From CAWCWN01 sp963799245 (GTDB taxonomy: Bacteria; Chloroflexota; Ktedonobacteria; Ktedonobacterales; Ktedonobacteraceae): a stretch of 64,000 nucleotides of DNA. The DNA lies in the NCBI GenBank assembly GCA_963799245.1, contig CAWCWN010000005.1:124001-188000 (forward strand), written 5' to 3'. The stretch's first letter is position 1. The number at the start of each line of letters is the position of its first letter. Below, in pieces: positions 17,163 to 26,030 of this stretch. The notes under the pieces are model-generated. The model had not been told where the DNA came from. It worked only from the letters and a program-made list of their open reading frames with translations, and ran no database searches. Both the position numbers and the translations under genes were made by a program.

Positions 17163-17930
17163 ATGAATACAGAAGTACGTATCATACCTGTTACGGGTAT
17201 CGGTGAAATTTCCCCGGGGATAGACCTGGGCGCCCTTATTTATAGGGCTTTACGGGCCCAGCAACTGGAATTGCAGCGAGGCGACATATTCGTTGTGACA
17301 CAGAAAATCGTCTCCAAAGCAGAAGGGCGTATTGTAGACCTCGCAGAGGTACAGGCATCACCATTTGCGTCCATCGTCGCCGCCCAGGGTAAAAAGGATG
17401 CCGAGCATATCGAGATTGTATTACGCGAGAGTCGCCGTGTGGTTCGCATGGATCATGGTGTGTTGATTACCGAGACAAACCATGGCTTCATCTGCGCGAA
17501 CTCTGGCGTTGATGAGTCCAACATCGATGGTTCGCGCGAGTTGACTCTGCTCCCCTTAGACCCCGACCGCTCGGCAGGCTCCCTGCGTGCGCGCTTGCAA
17601 GAGCTGGCCGCTGAGGGGCCCGCTTACGATATTGCCGTGATTGTCTCCGATACCTGGGGACGCCCCTGGCGCAATGGCCAGGTCAATATGGCCATCGGTC
17701 TTGCAGGTATGGAGGCTATTGTTGACTACCGCGGGCAGCGCGACCCCTACGGGTACGAATTGCAGGCCAGCGCTATTGCCGTGGCCGATGAACTGGCGGC
17801 CGCGGCAGAACTGGTAATGGGGAAAGTTGATCGCATCCCTGTGGCTCTGATCCGTGGCTATACATATATCGCCAGCGCGGGCGATGCCAGGGCATTGCTG
17901 CGCGACCCGGCAACGGACATGTTCCGTTGA
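17163..17930 (+). CDS. cofE: Coenzyme F420-0:L-glutamate ligase CofE
   Basis: Adds gamma-linked glutamate to F420-0. The ATG at 17163 follows AAGGAGGGCT, giving 255 residues. Motifs are 'GIGEISPGIDL', 'GDIFVVTQKIVSKAEGR', 'ANSGVDESNIDG', 'VIVSDTWGRPWRNGQVNMAIG' (Asp/Thr metal and GTP region) and 'DELAAAAELVMGK'. It is a single-domain CofE, not an FbiB fusion; the nitroreductase part that FbiB carries is encoded separately just downstream. Confidence 0.95.
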   Translation: MNTEVRIIPVTGIGEISPGIDLGALIYRALRAQQLELQRGDIFVVTQKIVSKAEGRIVDLAEVQASPFASIVAAQGKKDAEHIEIVLRESRRVVRMDHGVLITETNHGFICANSGVDESNIDGSRELTLLPLDPDRSAGSLRARLQELAAEGPAYDIAVIVSDTWGRPWRNGQVNMAIGLAGMEAIVDYRGQRDPYGYELQASAIAVADELAAAAELVMGKVDRIPVALIRGYTYIASAGDARALLRDPATDMFR

Positions 17931-17952
17931 GTATGAAGAGAAGAGAGCAAGC

Positions 17953-18604
17953 GTGACGATACATTCCGAGAGGCAGCAGTCAATTGCACCCGAACGCGCC
18001 GCGAGCCTGGCGGGTCTGATACAGGGCAGGCGCAGCGTGCGCAAATACCTGCCACAAGCGGTACCACGCGCGTATATAGAGCAGGTTCTCGAAGCTGCGC
18101 GCTGGGCGCCTTCGCCTCATGGCAGGCAGCCCTGGCGCTTTGTCGTCCTGACGCGGCAGAACCCAAGGCGCGGCTGGCGGCTCACATGGCCCGGACGTGG
18201 CAGGCAAAACCTGGAAATGGACGGGCAGGATACTGAGAGCTGTCAATCTGCGCCTGGAAAAGTCGCGCCAGCGCATATTGAATGCGCCGGCCATTATCAT
18301 TCCCTGCCTGTACCTGGAAGACCTTGACCACTATCCCGACACCAGGCGCCAGGCCGATGAGACTACAATGGCTATTCAGAGCCTTGGCGCGGCTATCCAG
18401 AATATGCTGCTGATGGCTTACGACCTGGGCCTGGATGGCGGCTGGATGTGCGCTCCGCTCTTTTGCCCGGAAATCGTTTGCGCTGCCCTCGACCTGGATC
18501 TGCGGCTCATCCCCCATGCGTTGATTACGCTGGGCTATGCAGCTGTCGACCCACAACGGCGGTCAGGCCTTCCTTTAAGCAACTTAATAGCTCGTTATGA
18601 TTAA
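17953..18604 (+). pseudogene. F420-pathway nitroreductase (FbiB C-domain-like), frameshifted
   Basis: Starting at GTG 17953, the frame gives 'GRRSVRKYLPQAVPRAYIEQVLEAARWAPSPHG', a nitroreductase FMN-binding entry (shown in part). Three single-base shifts follow: a lost base near 18155, an extra A in the AAAA run near 18207 and an extra base near 18237. Reading through them restores 'AEPKARLAAHMARTWQ', 'LEMDGQDTE', 'AVNLRLEKSRQRILNAPA' and the C-terminus to 18604. In actinobacterial FbiB this domain reduces dehydro-F420-0. Only 22 bases separate it from cofE. It is either a pseudogene or contains sequencing indels. Confidence 0.8.
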
Positions 18605-18616
18605 GTAGAGGATTGT

Positions 18617-19551
18617 ATGATTGTAGTTCTTGCCGGCGGAGTAGGCGCGGCTCGTTTTTTACAGGGCCTGGTTCAGGTCATCCCGCAAAACCAGATTACC
18701 GTCATTGGCAATACCGGAGATGACCGCGATTTTTATGGTTTGCACGTCTCTCCTGACCTCGATATCGTTACCTATACCCTGGCAGGCGTGGTGGATGAAA
18801 GCAACGGCTGGGGGATACGTGGTCGATACATATAACACCATGGCGCAGTTGACGCTCTACGGCAACGATGACTGGTTTATGCTCGGTGACCGCGACCTTG
18901 CGACACATATTCATCGCACCGCCCTGCTAAAGCAAGGCAGGTCCCTTAGCCAGGTCACCGATAACCTGCGGCTGAAATTCGGCCTGGACCTATGCCTCTT
19001 ACCTATGACGGATCAGCCGGTGGCGACACACATACGCACGCCCGCCGGTCTACTGCATTTCCAGGAATACATGGTCAAACGCCGCAGCGCCGACGAGGTA
19101 CAGGATGTTGTATTTGTCGGCGTGGACAAAGCCGCTCCGGCTCCAGGCGTCCTCGACGCTCTCAAAGCGGCCGATGCCATACTCCTGGCCCCCAGCAATC
19201 CCATCGTCAGTATTGGCAGTATTCTGGCAGTACCAGGTATTCATGACACCCTGCATGAAGCGAGCGGAATGGTTGTTGCCGTCAGCCCAATCATCGCGGG
19301 GGCGCCGATTAAAGGGCCCGCCGACAAATTGATGAGCGGCCTGGGTATGGAGGTATCAGCAGTGGGCGTGGCGCGTTGCTACCGCGATTTCCTGGATGTT
19401 ATGGTCATTGACGAACAGGATGCCCGGCTCGCCAGCTGAAATTGAGGATCTGGGTATACCCACCGTGACAACCGATACCATCATGCGCGATAGCGGGGCC
19501 AAGGCAGCCCTGGCGCGCAGCGTGCTAACGGCGGCCGGTATCGACTACTAG
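18617..19551 (+). pseudogene. cofD: 2-phospho-L-lactate/phosphoenolpyruvate transferase CofD, frameshifted
   Basis: CofD joins the activated lactyl or enolpyruvyl group to Fo. The start gives 'MIVVLAGGVGAARFLQGL' and 'VIGNTGDDRDFYGLHVSPDLD', the family hallmark. One extra base near 18822 ('GGTCGATACA') breaks the frame after 'NGWGI'; the next frame runs from 'DTYNTMAQLTLYGNDDWFMLGDRD' through 'LLAPSNPIVSIG'. A second shift near 19430 separates the last segment ('AEIEDLGIPTVTTDTIM' to TAG 19551). All conserved parts are present, so a working gene with sequence errors is possible. Confidence 0.88.
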
Positions 19552-19685
19552 CCCTCACCTGCGGGCACAATCTCACTCGGATCCAGCAAAACGCATGGTC
19601 GCGTTGTGACCCTTAAAGCAAAGTTGAACGTACAGGTAGATGAATGTATACATGTATGCAAGCAGAAGATTACCAGCGGCTTAAA

Positions 19686-20342
19686 ATGACATATACACCC
19701 TATGCTGCCCTTGTACCGGTTAAAGCGTTGAGTGAGGTAAAAAGTCGTCTCGCGAGCCATTTAACACTCGGCCAGCGCCAAAGGCTGGTGCTGGATATGT
19801 TGAGGCATGTGCTCCAGGTCCTGCGCGCGAGCAACACCTTTGAGCACATCTCGGTGGTCAGCCCTGATCAGCGCGTTTTAAAAGCAGCGCTCAACTGGGG
19901 CGCGCAGGCATTGCTTGAAGAGATGCCAGGGCATAATGCGTCCCTGCACGCCGCCGCCCTGCACGAGCAGGCGGCAGGAACGGCGGCCTTGCTCACCATC
20001 GCGGCAGATCTGCCCTTGCTTGAGACAGGCGATATCCGCGCCCTGATCACGCAATCCGCACGCTATCCGATTGTACTCGCGCCATCACGCGAAGGGAGCG
20101 GGACAAACGCGTTCATTGTACGTCCACCGCTGGCTATTCCTTATCTCTTTGGCGTCAATAGCCTGCAGCGCTACCAACATGCCGCCAGCCAGGCGCAATT
20201 AGACAGCACCCTCTATCACAGCATTGGCCTGGCGCTCGACATTGATACCATTGATGACCTCGACGATCTTACTGAACTACAAGTTCTGAGTGGCGAACGT
20301 ACACACGCCTGGCATCAGCCGCCGTGCAAGACAGCCGTCTGA
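19686..20342 (+). CDS. cofC: 2-phospho-L-lactate guanylyltransferase CofC
   Basis: Activates 2-phospholactate (or PEP) with GTP for CofD. The core reads 'AALVPVKALSEVKSRLASHL' and 'LLTIAADLPLLETGDI', then 'GTNAFIVRPP', as in CofC/FbiD. I place the start at ATG 19686 by similarity to family N-termini; upstream ATGs at 19644 and 19656 are open in frame, so the start is uncertain. It is intact, unlike its two upstream neighbours. Confidence 0.9.
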   Translation: MTYTPYAALVPVKALSEVKSRLASHLTLGQRQRLVLDMLRHVLQVLRASNTFEHISVVSPDQRVLKAALNWGAQALLEEMPGHNASLHAAALHEQAAGTAALLTIAADLPLLETGDIRALITQSARYPIVLAPSREGSGTNAFIVRPPLAIPYLFGVNSLQRYQHAASQAQLDSTLYHSIGLALDIDTIDDLDDLTELQVLSGERTHAWHQPPCKTAV

Positions 20343-20533
20343 GGAAGAAAAGAGATAGCGGGACCGCTGAAGAGGAAGAAACCCAGCGGATGTTAGAGGT
20401 GGTAGCGCAGCACACACACACCTTATTATACGGCGGCGCTACCCGCCCTAAGCTGCTTGCGGCAGCTCTCGCAGCGGCCAAAAAGCGTGATCGAGTGCCC
20501 TTCGATAGCAAAATTGGTCCTCTTACCAATAGC
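20324..20533 (+). pseudogene. Small ORF cut near its 3' end by the ISAs1 element
   Basis: A frame overlapping the cofC end reads 'QRMLEVVAQHTHTLLYGGA' and continues with an Ala/Lys-rich segment. The ISAs1 element sits at 20534. Joining across the element using one copy of the 10-bp duplication adds 'GNMMTA' and a stop at about 23274, so the insertion cost only the last residues. The start could be GTG 20324 or ATG 20390. No family recognised; whether it was a gene is uncertain. Confidence 0.35.
20524..20533. repeat. Left target-site duplication of the ISAs1 element
   Basis: TACCAATAGC occurs here and again at 23250-23259, flanking the element exactly. Ten bases is in the size range reported for this family. 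Confidence 0.85.
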
Positions 20534-20902
20534 CAGGGCCTGTGAATTATTGCTGGGGGGAGGCTCTGGCAAACAGAAGGTCGAAAGCTCTGCGGGGATG
20601 GTAGGAAAACGAGCGACGCGAAGCGGCAATGTGAGAAGATCCTGAGCGGTGAATGAGGGTAATGGCGAGGTTGCGACAAGCAGCCAGAAGCTGAGGAGCG
20701 TGACCGGTGCGGATGCGAGAGCGATCTTCAGCAAAGGTCACATCACGCACGGAGTGTAAACTGTTTTCGATCCCCCAATGCCCGCGGCTGAGTGCCAAGA
20801 GGGATTGCGGCCCATCCGACCCAGATGGCAGGATGGCGATAAGGTAGACGACTTCGACCGTGGTCTTGTCCTTTTCGGTGCGAGTGCGCGTCAGCTGGGC
20901 CA

Positions 20903-20913
20903 CATGGGTGACC
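20903..20913. repeat. Left target-site duplication of the IS4-family element
   Basis: CATGGGTGACC occurs here and at 22324-22334, directly outside the element ends. Eleven bases fits the IS4 family. Confidence 0.88.
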
Positions 20914-22323
20914 CTTTCAGGGGTAGGTATTTGAAAAGCAAGCAAGCAAGGAGAGAAAAACAGGTCGAAGAAACAAGGAGAGAAATCCCTTTCTGATACG
21001 ATGCAAGGTATGAACGTACCGCAGTATCGGAGGAAAGAGATGTCTCATCGGAAAGCATTATCGCAATGGGAAGGGACCGTGTCAATGTATCTGCCCCACT
21101 TGAGTCGCCCGCAAGCGCATGTGTTAGCGTTATGGAGCTATGGGCTGGTGCTGGCCAAGTCCTGTGGTATCACGAGCGTGGCGGCCCTGCTGGCTGACCT
21201 CATGGGATCATCAGTGTCCACGCTGCGTCAACAACTGCGTGAGTGGTGCTATGATGCCCAGGACAAAAAAGGGGAGCATCGGCAAGACGTGGATGTGACG
21301 CTCTGCTTTGGGCCGCTGCTGGGCTGGATTGTGAGCAAATGGCCTGCAAGCGAATGCCGGCTGGCAGTAGGAATGGATGCGACCACGCTGACCGACCGCT
21401 TCACGGTGCTCTGCATCAGCGTGCTCTACCGCAGTTGTGCCATTCCGGTGGCCTGGAAGCTGTTGCATGGCGGGGAAAAAGGAGCGTGGGAACCGTATTG
21501 GAAAGCGTTGTTTACCTCGCTGCAAGGCCGCGTGCCCAAGCATTGGACAGTGATTGTGCTCGCGGATCGTGGGTTGTATGCTCCCTGGCTCTTCCGTCAC
21601 CTGATCTCGTTGGGCTGGCATCCGTTCTTGCGCATTAATCTGGGCGGCAAAGTGCGTCCGGTGGGAGCTGAGCGGTTTGATTGGCTGAGTTCGCTGGTTC
21701 CCCAAACGGGAAGCGCGTGGTGCGGTCGAGTCGATTGCTTTGTGCAGAGGACCGTGCGCTGTACGCTGCTCGCACGCTGGGAGGAAGGCTACGCCGACGC
21801 CTGGCTGGTGCTGACCGATTTGGCTCCCGAGGCAGCCGATGTGGTGTGGTACAGCATGCGGAGCTGGATCGAAGGGGGGTTCAAAGACTCCAAGCGGGGA
21901 GGCTGGCAATGGCATCAAACGAAGATGACCGATCCGACACGAGCCAGTCGCTTATGGTTAGCTATCGCGGTGGCGACCTTATGGGTCGTCAGCGTGGGAG
22001 GGGAGGCTGATGCCACGCAGCCCTGCAGCGGGTTGGAGGCGTTACCCACATGGCATATCGCGCGTCGCCAGGCCACCAAGCGGTCAAGACCGCGGCTGCA
22101 AAGTTGCTTTGCCCAGGGGGTGCGACGGATTTTCGTGGCGGTGCTGGACAGACGACGACTGCCGTTGGGACGCTTCATCCCAGAGCCATGGCCAACGAGG
22201 ATGCCGCCTCGCAAGCCCTCCAAGAAGGAACGTCTGCTGAAACCGTTTCTGACCATACCACCAGCGGATGTGCCTCCTTTGGCTTCCGAGGCGGTCGCAT
22301 GAACAAAAACCTACCCGTGAAAG
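20914..22323 (+). mobile_element. IS4-family insertion sequence nested in ISAs1
   Basis: A complete 1,410-bp element. Terminal inverted repeats match at 18 of 20 positions (CTTTCA[G/C]GGGTAGGT[A/T]TTTG). It carries one intact transposase gene and is flanked by the 11-bp duplication CATGGGTGACC, lying in the C-terminal third of the ISAs1 transposase gene. Intact ends and frame suggest a recent, possibly still mobile copy. Confidence 0.92.
21040..22302 (+). CDS. IS4-family transposase
   Basis: DDE transposase, 420 residues from ATG 21040 (GGAGG six bases upstream; an ATG at 21001 is less well placed). Catalytic residues are Asp113 in 'GMDATTL', Asp176 in 'VLADRGLY' and Glu278 in 'SWIEGGFKDSK'. 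The IS4 YREK signature is exact: Tyr271-x2-Arg274-x3-Glu278-x6-Lys285. No disruption is visible, so the enzyme could be active. Confidence 0.92.
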   Translation: MSHRKALSQWEGTVSMYLPHLSRPQAHVLALWSYGLVLAKSCGITSVAALLADLMGSSVSTLRQQLREWCYDAQDKKGEHRQDVDVTLCFGPLLGWIVSKWPASECRLAVGMDATTLTDRFTVLCISVLYRSCAIPVAWKLLHGGEKGAWEPYWKALFTSLQGRVPKHWTVIVLADRGLYAPWLFRHLISLGWHPFLRINLGGKVRPVGAERFDWLSSLVPQTGSAWCGRVDCFVQRTVRCTLLARWEEGYADAWLVLTDLAPEAADVVWYSMRSWIEGGFKDSKRGGWQWHQTKMTDPTRASRLWLAIAVATLWVVSVGGEADATQPCSGLEALPTWHIARRQATKRSRPRLQSCFAQGVRRIFVAVLDRRRLPLGRFIPEPWPTRMPPRKPSKKERLLKPFLTIPPADVPPLASEAVA

Positions 22324-22334
22324 CATGGGTGACC
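22324..22334. repeat. Right target-site duplication of the IS4-family element
   Basis: Second copy of CATGGGTGACC (first at 20903-20913). Confidence 0.88.
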
Positions 22335-23249
22335 CCAGGCCAACAGGCTTGAAGATAGGAGCCCATCTCAGAACTGACCTGGATCGCACGCCTTTCGACT
22401 CGCCCGCGCTGTCGATCTCTCGTCTCCGCTTGCAGGAACTGAGCGTGCGGATCGGCAAAGTAAGTAGCCAGATCGGCTTGGAGTGTGGGCTCGTTGCCTT
22501 TGATCACAAAAAGAGGATAGGCGTGCTGCGAACGCAGGAGTCGCCACAGCTGACGGTGGGAGTGCAGCGCATCAAAGGTACAGACCCGTCCACTAATGGG
22601 CAGGGTGGGAAGCAGTTTGCGGGCTTCTGGGATCTCGTTGGTTTTTTCGCCCACAGCGAGCTGGGCCCAGACTTCTTTGCTGTGGTGCGTGAAGCAGGAA
22701 AGCAGATGGGGGGCATCTCGTTCAGCCGTTCTGGCCCCTCGCACCGTTTTGCCATCGACGGCGAGGGGATCGGTGGGAGAGGCGAGGCTGGTGGCCTTGA
22801 CCCACATCGAGAGCACCTGCTCAACCGCCTCAGCGCTGATCTGAGGAAGCACCCAGCGATACAAGGACCCACTGGGTGTGAAAAACAAACGGGGACCAAA
22901 GAGGTCTTGGAGGAGGTCGATGTGTTCACGGCACCATTGGCTCACGGCTTCTGTGCTCTGACAATTGCACACCAGAGCGGCAATCAGACAGGTGAGCAGA
23001 TACGGCAGATCATAGCGTAAGCCGTGTTTGCCTCGGGGGTCTGGGATGGCTTCCAGCATCTCGACCAGTGAATGCAGATGAGCCTGGGTAAGTAGGTGCT
23101 GTCGTTCTTCTTCTGTCAGAGATGGGAGGACACGACGCTGTACGATACAATACATGAGAGAAGGCTCCTTTGGGAAAAGATAAAGATTGGTCTTTCTATC
23201 TTATCCTTTTCTGGAGCCTTTGGCTCTCAGCAATAATTCACAGACCCTG

Positions 23250-23259
23250 TACCAATAGC
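23250..23259. repeat. Right target-site duplication of the ISAs1 element
   Basis: Second copy of TACCAATAGC (first at 20524-20533). Confidence 0.85.
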
Positions 23260-23268
23260 GGTAATATG

Positions 23269-23297
23269 ATGACAGCATAGCTATCTTGGTGTATAAT
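23269..23297 (+). promoter_or_regulatory. Promoter of miaB
   Basis: ATGACA (five of six bases of TTGACA) and TATAAT with 17-base spacing, starting only 10 bases beyond the ISAs1 duplication. The promoter is outside the element, so the insertion did not supply it. Confidence 0.6.
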
Positions 23298-23368
23298 ACG
23301 GTGCTTAGAAACATAATTCAACCATTTTACGGCCAGGACAAGCCAGACATGCTCTGAGAGGCAATGCG

Positions 23369-24850
23369 ATGACCACGACAACGACTATTACACATGGGAA
23401 ATATCATATTTGGACGGTCGGGTGCCAGATGAATCAGGCAAATTCACAGCGCATTGCGACGATCCTTGAGGAGTTGGGCTGGGAGGAGACAGGCATGGAC
23501 CAGGCCAACCTCGTGGTTCTCAATACATGCAGCGTCCGTAAAGCGCCGGAAGAGAAGGCCCATAACCAGCTTGCCCTGCTCAAACAGGCCAAGGCAAAAC
23601 GCAGCGACCTGCTGGTAGCGATGATGGGCTGCATGATTGGCAATCAGAAGACTATTGACGAATTGAGCAAACGCTATCCCCATATCGACCTCTTCATGAA
23701 GGTTGAACAGGCCGATATACTGCCGAATTTTCTTGAAGAGCGCTGGACCCCAATCTCCGGAGCGGGCTGCCTTGACATTGAATATATGCCCGCTGAGGCC
23801 GAGGCCCCGGTCGAGTCAGCTGCGCCAACCTTTGCCACCTCCACCAGCACCAGCGGCAAACGCACGGTGCTGCCAATGGCGATTACCCCCAGGCCGGGCG
23901 AGCGCATGGCGCATTATCCCACAAAGATTGAACCGGTCAAGGCCGCCCCTACTGCGTGGTTGCCGATCGTTCTGGGTTGTAACAAGGTCTGCACTTATTG
24001 TATTGTGCCATACCGGCGTGGACGCGAACGCAGCCGTCCCATTGACGAACTGATCTTTGAAGCAGGTTCACTGGTGAACAAAGGCGCCAGGGAGTTGACG
24101 CTGCTGGGGCAGACCGTTGAAGCATACGGCCTGGACCTGCCCGATAAGCCCGACCTGGCGTACTTGATGGCATGCCTCAGCGGAATCGATGGCCTGGAAC
24201 GTATTCGTTTTATGACGTCGTATCCACGCCATATGACCGACAGCATGATTGAGCGCATGGCCGGCCTGCCAAAGGTTTGTGAACACCTCAATATTCCTGT
24301 GCAGGCCGGCGATGACGACGTACTTAAGCGCATGAAGCGGGGCTATACGCTCGACGAGTATCGGGAGAAGATCGCGCGTGTGCGCGAGTTATGGCCGGGT
24401 ATCTCACTCTCCACGGATATTATCGTGGGCTTCTGCGGCGAAAGCGAGATCGAGTTTCAGCATACGCTTGACCTGCTCGCGGAGATTCGCTTCGATGTCG
24501 TGCATGTGGCAGCCTACTCGGTTCGTCCAGGCACCATGGCGGCTCGCTGGGAAGACGATATTCCACTGGCGGAAAAGAAGCGCCGGCTGCACGAGGTGGA
24601 GGAGCTGCAGGCGCGCATCACCCTGGAGATCAACCAGCACTACCTGGGCAAGACTGAGGAGGTCCTGGTCGAGGAGGAGAACACGACTCACGAGCGCAAG
24701 CAGTGGCGCGGGCGTAACCGTGCCAACAAACTGGTGTTCTTCCCCCAGCCGGCTGAAGAGAGCACCATACAAACCGGCGACCTTGTGAAGGTGCGAATCG
24801 AAAGAGCGACCGCCTGGTCATTACAGGGTTCTACCTTGCCGACCGCCTGA
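23369..24850 (+). CDS. miaB: tRNA-2-methylthio-N6-dimethylallyladenosine synthase MiaB
   Basis: Radical SAM methylthiotransferase acting on i6A37 of tRNA. 493 residues. The UPF0004 domain has Cys19, Cys54 and Cys88 for the auxiliary cluster; the radical SAM motif CxxxCxxC is Cys204, 208 and 211 in 'LGCNKVCTYCIVPYRRGRE'; a TRAM domain ends the protein. A Pro/Ala/Thr-rich segment of about 60 residues (roughly 130-190) separates the first two domains, longer than in E. coli MiaB. The stop codon lies inside the first copy of a 68-bp tandem repeat. Confidence 0.95.
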   Translation: MTTTTTITHGKYHIWTVGCQMNQANSQRIATILEELGWEETGMDQANLVVLNTCSVRKAPEEKAHNQLALLKQAKAKRSDLLVAMMGCMIGNQKTIDELSKRYPHIDLFMKVEQADILPNFLEERWTPISGAGCLDIEYMPAEAEAPVESAAPTFATSTSTSGKRTVLPMAITPRPGERMAHYPTKIEPVKAAPTAWLPIVLGCNKVCTYCIVPYRRGRERSRPIDELIFEAGSLVNKGARELTLLGQTVEAYGLDLPDKPDLAYLMACLSGIDGLERIRFMTSYPRHMTDSMIERMAGLPKVCEHLNIPVQAGDDDVLKRMKRGYTLDEYREKIARVRELWPGISLSTDIIVGFCGESEIEFQHTLDLLAEIRFDVVHVAAYSVRPGTMAARWEDDIPLAEKKRRLHEVEELQARITLEINQHYLGKTEEVLVEEENTTHERKQWRGRNRANKLVFFPQPAEESTIQTGDLVKVRIERATAWSLQGSTLPTA

Positions 24851-24966
24851 CCGTAGGTAGCTGCGCGAGCAGCGTTGGCGGGCGGAATACAAAAAGTTCT
24901 ACCTTGCCGACCGCCTGACCGTAGGTAGCTGCGCGAGCAGCGTTGGCGGGCGGAATACAAAAAGTT
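24828..24966. repeat. Perfect 68-bp tandem duplication at the miaB 3' end
   Basis: Two adjacent identical 68-base copies (24828-24895 and 24896-24963) followed by three further matching bases. The first copy includes the last codons and stop of miaB. Each copy contains GCTGC-GCGA-GCAGC, a small hairpin with a GCGA tetraloop, and CCGCC...GGCGG arms. The absence of any mismatch suggests a recent duplication. Confidence 0.9.
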
Positions 24967-25031
24967 GCACTGTTAGGATATAATAGGCGAGCAATATAAC
25001 TCACCCGAATGTAGATGGAGGGAGACGATTG

Positions 25032-25850
25032 ATGACGCAGCAAGCACAATCTGCTGAAGAGAAGGCCCGTTTAAAGAAACAGTGGACTGATTTAGCGATC
25101 CAGCAGGCATTAGCAAGTCAATGGGAAGAGGCGGTTACGATCAACAGGAATATTCTGAATATCTTTCCTACGGAACCTGATGCCTACAATCGCCTGGGCA
25201 AGGCTTACAGTGAACTGGGTCAGTATACTGAAGCGAAGCAGGCCTACTCCCAGACGCTGAAATATAGCCCTGGCAATACGATTGCCAGGAAAAACCTGGA
25301 CCGGCTTGCGCTACTCCAGGAAACGCCTGCTCAGATGCATGGAGGTGCAGATCGCATTGATCCACGCCTCTTCATTGAAGAGACAGGCAAAACAGGTATG
25401 ACCGAATTGATTAACATTGCGCCGGCCTCCGTGCTTGCCAAAGTGGGCGTTGGCGATAGGGTGCAGCTGCATGTCATTGGACATACAATCTTTGCTCGTA
25501 ACTCTGCCGGTGAAGATATTGGTCAGCTAGAGCCGCGCCTGGCCAACCGCCTGATCAATTTTATGGAAGGCGGCAACCGTTATGCGGCGGCCATCCTTGC
25601 GATGGAGAACGGGCAGGTGCGCCTGATCATTCGTGAAGAGTACCAGCACCCGAACATGTTCGGGAAGGTGAGCTTTCCCTCACAGGGCGGCGGAGATACT
25701 ATTCGTGCATATATCAAGGATAGCATGCTGCGCTATGATCGCGATGAGGAAGACGAGATGGGCAACGACGATGAGTATTATGATGGTGGTGAAGAGAACG
25801 ACGACATGACCGAGATTGATTTTGAGAGCAACGCCGAACCCGAAGAGTAG
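25032..25850 (+). CDS. TPR-repeat protein with acidic tail
   Basis: 272 residues starting at ATG 25032 (GGAGGGA upstream; TTG 25029 adjacent). TPR motifs occupy about residues 15-95 ('AYNRLGKAYSELGQYTEAKQAY'-type helices), a beta-rich domain follows at about 125-215 ('VGDRVQLHVIGHTIFARN'), and the C-terminus is strongly acidic (Asp/Glu/Tyr-rich from about 230). It is probably a cytoplasmic scaffold. The gene is followed by a 39-aa basic protein and a PucR-type regulator on the same strand. Confidence 0.75.
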   Translation: MTQQAQSAEEKARLKKQWTDLAIQQALASQWEEAVTINRNILNIFPTEPDAYNRLGKAYSELGQYTEAKQAYSQTLKYSPGNTIARKNLDRLALLQETPAQMHGGADRIDPRLFIEETGKTGMTELINIAPASVLAKVGVGDRVQLHVIGHTIFARNSAGEDIGQLEPRLANRLINFMEGGNRYAAAILAMENGQVRLIIREEYQHPNMFGKVSFPSQGGGDTIRAYIKDSMLRYDRDEEDEMGNDDEYYDGGEENDDMTEIDFESNAEPEE

Positions 25851-25874
25851 TATAGAGATAGAAGGAATACAAAC

Positions 25875-25994
25875 ATGAACAAAACCAAGAAAGTAGCCTG
25901 GCATAAACACCTGATCAAGGCCAGGAAAAATAAAGAGAAGCAGAAGCTTCAGAAGGCCAGCGGCGGCGCTACCACATCGACAGCGCGGCGATAA
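25875..25994 (+). CDS. 39-residue highly basic protein
   Basis: ATG 25875 follows GAAGGA with good spacing. The product begins 'MNKTKKVAWHKHLIKARKNK' and is Lys/Arg/His-rich throughout its first 28 residues. Size, charge and composition resemble small nucleic-acid- or ribosome-binding proteins. It lies 24 bases after the TPR gene, whose product ends in an acidic tail, so the two could pair electrostatically; that is inference. Confidence 0.65.
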   Translation: MNKTKKVAWHKHLIKARKNKEKQKLQKASGGATTSTARR

Positions 25995-26030
25995 CGCCGC
26001 GCTTCCCTGTTAATTTGAGGGTAAAAAGCA

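Larger units (their letters stand above)
20547..23155 (-). pseudogene. ISAs1-family transposase, split by insertion
   Basis: The N-terminal part (23155 down to about 22335, about 273 codons) contains 'MLEAIPDPRGKHGLRYDLPYLL', in shortened form, then 'LAVDGKTVRGA' and 'FDALHSHRQ'. The C-terminal part (about 20913 to 20547) contains 'YLIAILPSG' and 'SRGHWGIENSLHSVRDVTF'. Removing the inserted element and one duplication copy restores a continuous frame through 'WPGVTHVAQLTRTRT' and about 394 residues. It is inactive as it stands. The stop lies within the left terminal repeat. Confidence 0.9.
20534..23249. mobile_element. ISAs1-family insertion sequence, interrupted by an IS4-family element
   Basis: The terminal inverted repeats read CAGGG[C/T]CTGTGAATTATTG at both ends (one mismatch). 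Subtracting the nested element and one copy of its 11-bp duplication leaves about 1,295 bp, normal for the family. The transposase is on the minus strand and runs almost from end to end. The 10-bp TACCAATAGC duplication outside both ends shows it arrived as one unit before the second insertion. Confidence 0.9.

Noticed and set aside
24965..24984. TTGCAC and TATAAT as a promoter for the TPR gene
   Set aside because: The -10 is good, but the two hexamers are only 8 bases apart and no proper -35 box lies 17 bases upstream.
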